Positions 32,361-41,400 of a DNA stretch of 61,082 bases are shown piece by piece. This DNA comes from Oscillospiraceae bacterium (GTDB taxonomy: Bacteria > Bacillota > Clostridia > Oscillospirales > CAG-382). The notes below the pieces were generated by a model. It was not told the DNA's origin and did not search any database. It saw only the letters and a list, made by a program, of their open reading frames with translations. Every line of letters starts with the position of its first letter. The stretch's first letter is position 1. The DNA lies in NCBI GenBank assembly GCA_015064895.1, contig SVRI01000014.1, positions 1 to 61,082 of the forward strand, given 5' to 3'. A program made the translations under genes and the position numbers.

Positions 32361-33449
32361 TTATTTATATCGTTTTCCGTAAACGTAAGCGTCTTTGTTA
32401 TTCTTCTCTGTTGTTGTATCGGGAATGATTGCCATTACCGAAAGACCTGTCTTTTCAGCAAGTTCTTCCTGATTCTTTACTCTGTTATCTGCAAGTTCAA
32501 TGATATAAACGATTACAAATGCAAGAACAAAGCCGCCGATAAAACCTACAATTGTGAGAAGAGCTGTATTGTCATTTGTTCTTACCGCAGAATTATCGGC
32601 ACTGTCAATGGTAGCAGCAAGACCCTTACCGGGGTAACGTGCTTCGATGTAGTCGGGAATGATGATTTCGCAAAGCTTTGCTATCTTACATGCCTTGTTT
32701 TCATTTGGACTTACAACAGAAACAGTAAAGGTTGTACTTTCTTCTGCAGAGCTGAAACTGATGGAATAGTCAGCATTATTACCCTTAAGATCTTCTCTTA
32801 TTTTTTTGATTTCTTCCCATTCTGCAGCTGTATGACCGGTGTAAAGATCATCTTCAAGATATACATAATCGGGAAGAATCTTCTTGTTTTCAATACCATC
32901 TATAACCTCTTCACTGAACTGGGAATCGGTATACTTATCTGCGTTTTCTATGCAATCCTTTGCAACATCCTTGACAGGACGGTATCTGTCGCTCTCATCA
33001 AGGAAACCTGCGTCTACGAGATAATCGATTGCTTCATCAAGCTTTCCGCCTTCAATGAGTCCGCCGTCTTCGTACATTGCCTGTCGAATATAGGCATTTA
33101 TAATATGCTTTTTACCCTCGGCAGAATAGCTTCTTTCCATAACCATATCTTCGTTGAGGTACTCAGCCACTGTATTTTTAAAGTCTCTTGTATCCAGAAT
33201 ATCAATATATGTACCTACAACAAGCTGGGCATATGCTACTGTTCTCTGGTCATCGAGAATGTCACCTGTTTCACCCTGGTCCTTTGTCTGAATTACAAAC
33301 TTTGTTGTTTCTGCGAACTTTTCTTCCACTAGCTTTTCGCTGTAAAAAAATGCAACACCGGCACAAAGTACAGCACCCAAAAGAAGAACCCATATCCAAT
33401 TAAGAGCTATCTTCACAAGGTCAAGTATTGTTATTTCTCTCTTTTCCAT
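32361..33449 (-). CDS. Wzz-type chain-length determinant / BY-kinase activator
   Basis: 362 residues with the usual two-helix layout: helix 1 near residues 17-35 (WIWVLLLGAVLCAGVAFF), a long extracellular helical region and helix 2 near 305-325 (LTIVGFIGGFVLAFVIVYI), then a short cytoplasmic tail that would dock on the kinase. The extracellular part is longer than in CapA/CpsC proteins (about 230 residues). First gene of a two-gene operon with the kinase; promoter at 33509-33537 with an inverted repeat. Confidence 0.88.
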   Translation of the reverse strand: MEKREITILDLVKIALNWIWVLLLGAVLCAGVAFFYSEKLVEEKFAETTKFVIQTKDQGETGDILDDQRTVAYAQLVVGTYIDILDTRDFKNTVAEYLNEDMVMERSYSAEGKKHIINAYIRQAMYEDGGLIEGGKLDEAIDYLVDAGFLDESDRYRPVKDVAKDCIENADKYTDSQFSEEVIDGIENKKILPDYVYLEDDLYTGHTAAEWEEIKKIREDLKGNNADYSISFSSAEESTTFTVSVVSPNENKACKIAKLCEIIIPDYIEARYPGKGLAATIDSADNSAVRTNDNTALLTIVGFIGGFVLAFVIVYIIELADNRVKNQEELAEKTGLSVMAIIPDTTTEKNNKDAYVYGKRYK

Positions 33450-33488
33450 TTCTTACCTCTCATAAAATTTCTGATAGACATACTTATA

Positions 33489-33537
33489 ATACTACATATT
33501 ACTAAGGTAGTATATCACAAACCAATGTGCTTTGCAA
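33489..33537 (-). promoter_or_regulatory. Promoter of the Wzz/BY-kinase operon with inverted repeat
   Basis: Minus strand: TTGCAA (33532-33537), 17-nt spacer, TATACT (33509-33514). The perfect inverted repeat ATACTAC-N11-GTAGTAT (33489-33513) overlaps the -10 and start region, a good position for a repressor. Confidence 0.6.
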
Positions 33538-33546
33538 TACCCTTTT

Positions 33547-34059
33547 TTAAGTTTTTATGCCATTTTCAACAAAAGACCTGATGTTTGCGACATTTTCCGA
33601 CACATTCTTTTCTGAACAATCGCAGATTATATCCGCATACTTTTCATAAAATGGTGTTCTGTAGTTATAAATATCGACAATTGTTTCGTCTTTTTCTGCG
33701 GCAATGCCTCTTGAATCACGGTTATTTATACGTTTTTCAATTTCATCGCAAGGAAGTTTTATGTATATGCAAACTCCGTGCTTTTTGAGATGCTCCATAC
33801 TCTTTTCACGAAGCGGTGCACTTCCGCCGGTTGAAACGACACAAGGCTTTGAAAAATCAAGGCTGAGTATTGCCTGCTCTTCTTCATCGAGAAGCCCCGA
33901 TACCCCCTTCTTTTCAAGAGTTTCCTGCAAAAGTTCGCCTGTTCTCTGCTGTATTAAAATGTCCGTATCCACAAAGTCAAGACCAAGCTCTTTTGCAAGT
34001 ATTACGCCAAGTGTACTCTTTCCACACCCGGGCATACCGATTAAAATAATGCTTTTCAT
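33547..34059 (-). CDS. aroK: Shikimate kinase
   Basis: ATP-dependent phosphorylation of shikimate at the 3-OH, step five of chorismate synthesis. 170 residues. P-loop IGMPGCGKSTLG (7-18), DTD in FVDTDILIQ, and the shikimate site STGGSAPLR; the lid region carries NNRDSRGIAAE. Last gene of the ymfF-ymfH-lgt-folD-aroK run, 41 nt after folD, with an AAAGGA ribosome site. Confidence 0.93.
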   Translation of the reverse strand: MKSIILIGMPGCGKSTLGVILAKELGLDFVDTDILIQQRTGELLQETLEKKGVSGLLDEEEQAILSLDFSKPCVVSTGGSAPLREKSMEHLKKHGVCIYIKLPCDEIEKRINNRDSRGIAAEKDETIVDIYNYRTPFYEKYADIICDCSEKNVSENVANIRSFVENGIKT

Positions 34060-34100
34060 TTTGTTTCCTTTTTCACTGAGTTTGACATATTTACCGAAAA

Positions 34101-34961
34101 CTATTTTTCAGATGATGTCTGTGTACGTGCCGCAGTGAGAGTGTTCTTCATAAGCATTGTAATTGTCATGGGACCTACACCGCCCGGTACGGGTGTAATA
34201 TAGGACGCCTTCTTTTCACATTCTTCAAAGTCAACGTCACCGCAGAGCTTGCCGTTTTCATCCCTGTTCATGCCGACGTCAATGACAACTGCACCTTCCT
34301 TGATCATGTCAGCCTTTAGGAACTTTGCCTTGCCGATTGCCATAACTACAACGTCTGCACGATTAAGAACTTCTTTAAGATTCTTTGTTCTTGAGTGGCA
34401 GATTGTAACGGTTGCATTTGCATGAAGCATAAGCATTGCCTGAGGCTTACCTACTATATTGCTTCTGCCGACAACGGCTACTTCTTTACCGCATACATCA
34501 ATGTCATATGCCTTTAAAAGCTCCATGACGCCTGCAGGTGTACAGGGCAAGAAATTGTAGTCACCTATCATGATTTTTCCAACATTAACAGGATGGAATG
34601 CGTCAACATCCTTTTCGTAACGGATATTGTTTACAATGAGTGCTTCATCAAGATGCCCCGGAAGCGGAGACTGAACAAGAATACCGTGAATCTTTTCGTT
34701 TTCATTTAGACTATGTACAAGACTGAGCAATTCTTCTTCGGTGGTTTCTGCGGGAAGTCTGTGTATTTCCGAGTAAAAGCCCACTTCTTCACATGCCTTG
34801 CCCTTGTTTCTTACATAAACCTGGCTTGCAGGGTCGTCACCTACGATGATTACCGCAAGACCCGGCTTTACTCCTGTTTCCTTTTCAAAAGCTGCACTTT
34901 CGTTTTTGATTTCTTCTCTTATTTTAGCTGTGACCAGCTTTCCGTCAATTATTGTTGCCAT
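34101..34961 (-). CDS. folD: Methylenetetrahydrofolate dehydrogenase / cyclohydrolase
   Basis: Bifunctional enzyme interconverting 5,10-methylene-, methenyl- and 10-formyl-tetrahydrofolate. 286 residues, with VGDDPASQVYVRNKGKAC (catalytic Lys of the YxxxK motif), GILVQSPLPGHLDE, and the nucleotide-site GRSNIVGKPQA plus ITPVPGGVGPMT. It overlaps the end of lgt by 17 nt, so the two are translationally linked. Confidence 0.96.
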   Translation of the reverse strand: MATIIDGKLVTAKIREEIKNESAAFEKETGVKPGLAVIIVGDDPASQVYVRNKGKACEEVGFYSEIHRLPAETTEEELLSLVHSLNENEKIHGILVQSPLPGHLDEALIVNNIRYEKDVDAFHPVNVGKIMIGDYNFLPCTPAGVMELLKAYDIDVCGKEVAVVGRSNIVGKPQAMLMLHANATVTICHSRTKNLKEVLNRADVVVMAIGKAKFLKADMIKEGAVVIDVGMNRDENGKLCGDVDFEECEKKASYITPVPGGVGPMTITMLMKNTLTAARTQTSSEK

Positions 34962-35802
34962 TTTCTTTTTTCCTTTCAGTATATTTTTTTACTCTTAATA
35001 CGATTATTGCCGCAAGCCCTGCAACAAAGCAAATAAGTGCAAGCAGCTGTGACACACGGATAGATCCTGCATACAGGCTGTCGCCTCTGAGGCCCTCAAT
35101 GACACATCTGCCAAGTCCGTACCATGTAAGATACCACAAAAGAACCTCGCCGTCAAATGCCTTCTTCTTAAAGAAGATATTCATAAGTGCAAAACCAACA
35201 AGATTCCAGAGCAGTTCGTAAAGAAATGTCGGATGAACAAGAGTACCGTCAATTGTCATTCTCAAGGGGTTCTTTTCACTGAATGACATAATATCAAACT
35301 TTTTGCCGAGAAAATCATAGCTGTCGGCAACACCGTATGCCTCTGCATTGAAAAAATTGCCCCATCTGCCTATAATCTGTCCGAGTATAAGTCCGGGAGA
35401 CGCACAGTCACACATTTTGAGAATGTTCCATTTTTTGAATTTACATACGAGAACAAAGGACAATGCACCTGCAATTACACCGCCGTATATTGCAAGTCCG
35501 CCCTCCCATATGGCAATGACATCCATAAAGGTACGGTAGTGCTCAATCTCGGCAATAACATAGTAAAGTCTTGCACCGATTATTGCCGAAGGCAGGCAGA
35601 CAAGTGCAATATCTACCATGTTATCGGGTGTAATGCCGATTTTTCTCATACGGTAATATCCCATAAGGAATCCAAGCAGCATGCCGAGACACACAAAAAC
35701 ACCGTACCAGTATATGTCCACATTGCCAATGCTCACCGCTACTCTGTCGAGTTCAAAGGGCTTTATTCCAAGACCGGGAAAAGAAATTACAGAAGTTGTC
35801 AT
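34945..35802 (-). CDS. lgt: Prolipoprotein diacylglyceryl transferase
   Basis: Inner membrane enzyme that attaches diacylglycerol to the lipobox cysteine of prelipoproteins. 285 residues, seven membrane helices. The Lgt signature GQIIGRWGNFFNAEAYG and the RVSQ motif near the end are present, together with HPTFLYELLWN. Start ATG 35802 has GAGGAAAA upstream, 2 nt past the ymfH stop; the 3' end overlaps folD. Confidence 0.95.
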   Translation of the reverse strand: MTTSVISFPGLGIKPFELDRVAVSIGNVDIYWYGVFVCLGMLLGFLMGYYRMRKIGITPDNMVDIALVCLPSAIIGARLYYVIAEIEHYRTFMDVIAIWEGGLAIYGGVIAGALSFVLVCKFKKWNILKMCDCASPGLILGQIIGRWGNFFNAEAYGVADSYDFLGKKFDIMSFSEKNPLRMTIDGTLVHPTFLYELLWNLVGFALMNIFFKKKAFDGEVLLWYLTWYGLGRCVIEGLRGDSLYAGSIRVSQLLALICFVAGLAAIIVLRVKKYTERKKENGNNN

Positions 35803-35804
35803 AT

Positions 35805-37088
35805 TCAGTTTTCCTCCGTTGAAATGGGATAAATCTCAGACAATGTGAGATGGCTGAAGTTTTCTTCCAGAAGCTTTGTCACATCGTCAAAGGTAACCGA
35901 CGCACATATTTCGGGATAGTCGAGTATGTCAAGTCCGTCAAATACGGCACTTACCATTTCGTTTGCAATGTCATCGGTGGAATTAAACATTCTGAGAAGG
36001 TGTGCATAGTTTGCTCTCTTTATGCGTTCGAATGATTCCTTGTCAAGACCGTTTTGCTTGTAGAAGGATATCTCTTTTTTGATTTCCTCATATACCCTTC
36101 TCGGCTCGTTTGAATTTCCGGAGAGTTCGGCATAACCGAAGGTTTCGTGTCCTTCATATGCAAAGGAAAAGCCTGAGTCTATGAGACCTTCATCCATAAG
36201 TCTTGTATAGAAGGGGGCAGATTTCGAGAACATCATGTCCATAAGGATACCGTAGGCTGCTCTCTTTTTGCCGAGTTCTCTTCCCGAAAGCGGGCAGTTG
36301 TTGTCCTTGATTCCCACCGAGAACATAGGCATTGCAACCTGCATTTTCTTTGTGACAATTTCCTTGTTTACGCCATGCTGTTCCTTGGGATATATTCTCT
36401 CGGTTACAGGTGCTTTTTTGTATTTCAGTACCTTGTCACATACCTTTTCCACATCTTCGGGTGTGACCTTTCCGCTGATAACAAGCACCATGTTGTCGAG
36501 ATTATAGAAGGTATTATAAGCATCAAAAAGTGTGTCGGGGGTAATCTGTGCTATCGTTTCGACAGTGCCTGCAATATCAATCTTTACGGGATTGTTGGAA
36601 TAGAGTCCTTCAAGCATGCCGAAATACAGCTGCCAGTCGGGATTATCGTCATACATCTTTATTTCCTGACCGATGATACCCTGCTCTTTTGCAATTGTTT
36701 CTTTTGTAAAATAAGGGTCTGTAACAAATCCCAGGAGAATTTCAAGGGATTCATAGATGTTGTCAGCCGCCGAGAAAAGATATACGGTGCGGTTGTTTGA
36801 AGTATAGGCATTTGCCGAAGCACCTGTCTTTGCATAAAGTTCAAAGGTATCTCTGCCGTCGGAGTTTTCAAACATTTTATGCTCTAGAAAATGTGCCACA
36901 CCGTCGGGAAGTGTTACCTTTCTGCCGTCGGTGGTAAATACCGAGTCAACCGAGCCGAATTTTGTGGCAAAGGCGGCATAGCTTGTGCCCATATCCTTGG
37001 GGAATACATAAACATCAAGTCCGCTTTTATGCTTCCCGTAATAGTACTTTTCGCCTATAGACTTATTCTCTTTTAAAGCAAAGCTCAT
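35805..37088 (-). CDS. ymfH: M16 zinc peptidase, YmfH type
   Basis: 427 residues of the pitrilysin/insulinase family. The inverted zinc motif HFLEH (HxxEH) follows VTLPDGVAH near residue 66, with the third ligand Glu about 75 residues on (EQGIIGQEIKMYDDNP). It is the catalytic half of a pair with the upstream YmfF-like protein; in Bacillus and relatives the pair is conserved and has been linked to EF-P modification, though that role is not visible here. Four-base ATGA overlap with the upstream gene. Confidence 0.92.
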   Translation of the reverse strand: MSFALKENKSIGEKYYYGKHKSGLDVYVFPKDMGTSYAAFATKFGSVDSVFTTDGRKVTLPDGVAHFLEHKMFENSDGRDTFELYAKTGASANAYTSNNRTVYLFSAADNIYESLEILLGFVTDPYFTKETIAKEQGIIGQEIKMYDDNPDWQLYFGMLEGLYSNNPVKIDIAGTVETIAQITPDTLFDAYNTFYNLDNMVLVISGKVTPEDVEKVCDKVLKYKKAPVTERIYPKEQHGVNKEIVTKKMQVAMPMFSVGIKDNNCPLSGRELGKKRAAYGILMDMMFSKSAPFYTRLMDEGLIDSGFSFAYEGHETFGYAELSGNSNEPRRVYEEIKKEISFYKQNGLDKESFERIKRANYAHLLRMFNSTDDIANEMVSAVFDGLDILDYPEICASVTFDDVTKLLEENFSHLTLSEIYPISTEEN

Positions 37089-38374
37089 GCCTGCACCTCC
37101 CCGTCTTCGCCTTCAAGAAAGTATACTGTATCAAGCTTTACCTTCTTTGAGGCTTCTATTACTTCTTTGAGGGTTGTATTCTTAATTCTTTCCACAATTT
37201 GTCCGGGATTTTCAAAGCTGCCCGTCATGATTCTCGAAACATACCATGCAGACAGTGCCGCAGGACTGTCATCAAGGGTTTTATAGCTGTTGACAAGCGA
37301 AAGCTTTGCCGCTTCAAATTCGTCAGCCGTAACCTTACCGCTTTGGATATCCGAAAGCTCCTTCATTATTGCCTCAAAGGATTTATCTCTGTTCTTTGAC
37401 TGTATACCCGAAAGCACAAGCATAATGCCTTTATAGGAATCAAGGCTTGCACGGCAATAATAGCAAAGGCTCAGTTTTTCTCTGACATTCATAAAGAGCT
37501 TACTCATGGGAGAGCCGCCGAATATTTCGGCAAAAAGCGACATGGCTGTGCAGTCCTTATCCGTAACACCGACGCCTGTTCTGAAGCCGAGGGCGAGTTT
37601 ACCCTGATTCACCTGCATCTTCTCAGTTTTTTCACAAACCTTTTCCTTGACATCACCCGTAATATAGGTTTCGTTAATCATTTCGGGTGTGCGGCTTGTG
37701 TTTTGGGTGAAAATTCTTTTGAAATCATCTGCAAGCTTCTGCACATCCGCTTCACCCACAAACATTATTTCAACTCTTGCACTCTCGAGCATCCATTTAT
37801 AAAACTCGTAAAGACTCTTTTCATCTATTTCGGGGATTTCTTCAAGTTTTCCCTGCTCGTTTATGCTGTATTTTTCACCCTCGCAAAGAGCTTCTATACA
37901 CTTTTCTTTGACATATGCATTTTTGTAGTTGATAATGGACTTTATTGAATTTTCAAGCTCTGTCTTCTCGCTGTCGAGAATCTTTTTATCAAACCCTCCG
38001 TCAGTAAGAAACGGGTTGAAAACCAACTCCTCAAACATTCCGAGTGCTTCGTCAAGAAGCTTTTCCCCATTGGGAAGAAACTCATCCTTGATAAAGTCGC
38101 ATTCATAGCTGAAATACAGCTTTTCGCCTCTTTTATAGGTTCCCGACGACACATTCATATCGTACAGGTAATCAAGTCTGTTATTTATTTCGGAAATGCC
38201 CGGATAGTTCTTACTTGCACGCATAAGCACGCCTGCAAGGAGAGAAAGCCTTGTGGGCAGACCTTCATCAAGATTCATGCAAAAGCATACCTTGAAGAAA
38301 TTTGTCTTGAACTTTTTCTGTTCTATATATCCAAGGTTTATCCCGTCTGAAATTTCAATTCTCTGCATTATCAT
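37085..38374 (-). CDS. ymfF: M16-like protein without zinc motif, YmfF type
   Basis: 429 residues with the M16 fold but no HxxEH: the matching place reads LPTRLSLLAGVLMRASKNYPG. Such members act as the non-catalytic half of heterodimeric processing peptidases. GFRTGVGVTDKDC and FGGSPMSKLFMNVREKLSLCYY are the conserved C-terminal landmarks. It opens the operon with its partner (ATGA overlap). The start may be the ATG at 38374 or, with slightly better spacing, the one two codons later. Confidence 0.9.
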   Translation of the reverse strand: MIMQRIEISDGINLGYIEQKKFKTNFFKVCFCMNLDEGLPTRLSLLAGVLMRASKNYPGISEINNRLDYLYDMNVSSGTYKRGEKLYFSYECDFIKDEFLPNGEKLLDEALGMFEELVFNPFLTDGGFDKKILDSEKTELENSIKSIINYKNAYVKEKCIEALCEGEKYSINEQGKLEEIPEIDEKSLYEFYKWMLESARVEIMFVGEADVQKLADDFKRIFTQNTSRTPEMINETYITGDVKEKVCEKTEKMQVNQGKLALGFRTGVGVTDKDCTAMSLFAEIFGGSPMSKLFMNVREKLSLCYYCRASLDSYKGIMLVLSGIQSKNRDKSFEAIMKELSDIQSGKVTADEFEAAKLSLVNSYKTLDDSPAALSAWYVSRIMTGSFENPGQIVERIKNTTLKEVIEASKKVKLDTVYFLEGEDGEVQA

Positions 38375-38429
38375 CTTTTCCTTTCGGTTAAACTGACAAT
38401 ATTACATTATATAATACTATAACAGAATA

Positions 38430-38458
38430 ATTATACCCCCAATTTGCGTTTGTGTAAA
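38430..38458 (-). promoter_or_regulatory. Promoter of the ymfF-ymfH-lgt-folD-aroK operon
   Basis: Minus strand: TTTACA (38453-38458), 17-nt spacer, TATAAT (38430-38435), about 55 nt before ymfF. Confidence 0.7.
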
Positions 38459-38486
38459 TGAATATTTTTCTTTATTTACAAACAAT

Positions 38487-41400
38487 TCACAGGAAAATGC
38501 CGTCTTTTTTACCCTGTGCATCATTTGCATCATCCTTCAGTCTTTGTGCCGAACGCTCATCCCTGAGTTTACTGCAAACTTCAGCCATTTTCAGAAGTGC
38601 CGTTCTTCTGAGCTTTGACAGGGCAGCATTTTTTACACTCTTTCCGGAAGCCTCAAACATTAACGACAGCATATGCCTGTAAATGGGCTCTCCCTTTATT
38701 CTCACATCGGCAAATTCCGAGTATTCCCGTATTCGGATATACTCGCAAAAAGCCAGGATACACAGCATTTTTGATGCCGCGTTAAAGTTCTCGCATTCAG
38801 TTACAAAGGCACAGAATAAAGGTTTAAAGTAATTGCCATCGGTATATGCAAGAAGAATAAGATTCAAAGCCCTGAGAACAGGGTTCGAATCAATAAGCGA
38901 AAGATAACATTCTGTCTTATCGGAAAATCCGTAAATATCTCTCAGTATTTCTTTGATTTCGGGATCTGCCAAAGACATTTTGGGATAGAGCTTTTGATAA
39001 AGTGTTTTTGCACTGTCGCAAAGGGCGGTCAATTCATTTCTCACGTTTATAACAGTCTTTTCTGCCTCGTTTCTGTTTTTCTCACAGCCTATAACAAATA
39101 CATATTCTTTTTCCCGCAGTTCATTCGGCATAACATCTTTTATTTCTGCAACTATCTTCTCGGAGGTTTCATAGCATGCCTCGGATTTCTGCATTGCACA
39201 AAATCCGTATACAAAGCATGTGCCGTCTTTATCAGAAAAACTTGTAAACCCGCCGCCTGTGCGGTATTTCCCGATTTTTCCGTATGGCGGCTGTACATGA
39301 AAGCTTACAGATTCAGGAGACGTACTTATCACCCTTATGATTTTTACACCCTCGTTTTCGGGAATGAATACCTCCACTCTGTATTTTTCATTTTTATATT
39401 CACCCGAATATACCGCAGTACCGTCTTTAAAGCAAAAGCTGTCGGCATTTTTACAGAGGTCATATTCGTCTTGCGTAAACATTACTCTTTCCGAAAAAGA
39501 GCTGTTCTTGGCACAATATTCGCTTATTCTGTGTTTGTTTGCATCCCTTACAAAGCAAAATCCGAGGCCGTCTTTATATATAACCGATGCAATCTTTTTT
39601 CCTGCTATCAGAAAGGCTTTGTTATGTGCAAAATCAGGGTGCAAAGCAAAACCTTCGACCGCACATGAAACAGACTCGGAAACATCTGTTACACGGATTG
39701 TTTTGTGTTTTTTCACCTCTGTTTCTGCCTTTTTTCCGGCAAGCTCCGATGCAGTGCTTTCAAAGTCCTTTTCATTCACCCTTGCAAGTCCGGTCCAAGC
39801 ACATTTTTCGTTTGACGATACCGAAAGAGAAAACATACACTCATGAACAGAGCCATTTTTTTCGGCAATGGCAGAGTGCAAAACAACACCGTCACTCACC
39901 GACGTTTCCTGCTTTTTGCCGACAGTAATTCCCGAGTAAAGAAAAATGCCGCATTTTCTGTTTTCAAATGCACAGAATCCGTCGGGGCGGATATTAAAAA
40001 GGGTGGTCGTATCTTCAAAATATGTGCATTTATTGGCGTTTTCTTTGCTGTCTAGCAGCGGGCTGAATGAAAATCTGACACGAAGTGTTTTACCCGCTTC
40101 TCCCGAAAGCTGTCTGACGCAAAATCTCATTCTTACTATTTCGGAAATATCATTATAAAGAGTGACAAACAGCGAGGCATCAAATATTTCACCGCCCGAG
40201 GTCACTATTTTTTCATTTATTACAATCTTGCCGCCGTCCTCCGACAGTGTGCTGTTTTTACCGATAACGAAAACCCTGTTATCAATTTCAACGCTTAACT
40301 GTATATTTCTCAGGCTTTCACCAAAAGATTCGGGCATAAAAAGCAAGAGATTTCCAACCTTTACGGAAAGTCTGTCACGTTTTGCATAGAGTTCGAGATT
40401 TTCAAGCCTGAGTCGTGTAAAATTACAGGTGCGGACAGATCTTTTCGGGTATTCCGACACACTTTTTCCACCCAGCTTCTTTCTTCTGTGTATACCCATT
40501 ACATAGGCATTGTAGGGTATTTTTTCCTTTGCAAAATCCGCAGCATTACTAAGGTAAACATCCGACGAAAACCACTTTCTGACAATGTCGTCAAAAAGAA
40601 CATTTGCTATACCTGCAATGCTCATTCCCACATGGTGTGACATATAGCATCTGACGGGAGAGCATATTTCAGTCGTACTTTTACGTTCAAAATCGGCACT
40701 TTCATAAAAGCCGTATTCACCGTAAAGTCCAATGTTTTCAAGCCGTTCAAGGTTTAAAAGATTTTCTCTGAGTGACATTGGCATAAACAAAAAAGAAGTA
40801 TACGGAGAAACTACCTTTTGAAAATCCAGAACATCGAGTGCAAGCGTCTGTATTCCGAATGCCCTGTATTTATAATTTGAATAGGCATCCATTTCATTAT
40901 AACAGCTTTCGGATATGCCGAACACTTTTCCAAAAGGTGTATTTACAGCCTCTTTTTTTTGCATTCTGTAACAAAAGCACAGTGCCTCATAAAGCATACT
41001 TCCGTGTGGTGAAGAAATGAAAAGCTCGGGAAGAAAATATTCAAAGCCCGTACCGCTCCACGAGGCATATCCCATATATCCGCCATCCTTCACGGTACGT
41101 CTTGAAAGCCTTGCGAGGTGTTCATACGGCACATGTCGTCTTGCAACGGAAATATAGCTTGAGAGTCTTGCTTCACTCATGAGCATATCATATTTGTTCC
41201 TGCCGAATACAAGGGTATCACCCTTTTGTTCTCCTCCGATAAAAAACAGTTTTGTCTTAGAGTCAAACAGAGGTGAAAGATCACATTCGTCAACCAGCTT
41301 TTGCACTTTATCTATCAGTTTTTGGTCGCATGGCAGTTCTTTCAAGCCCTCAAGGACGCAGGAAAGACATGCAGCATAGTTGCCGAGATCCACACTTGAC

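Noticed and set aside
32019..33332. 437-codon plus-strand frame opposite the BY-kinase and Wzz genes
   Set aside because: It spans two well-supported genes on the other strand, has a Cys/Phe/Ile-rich translation with no family features, and lacks an initiation site.
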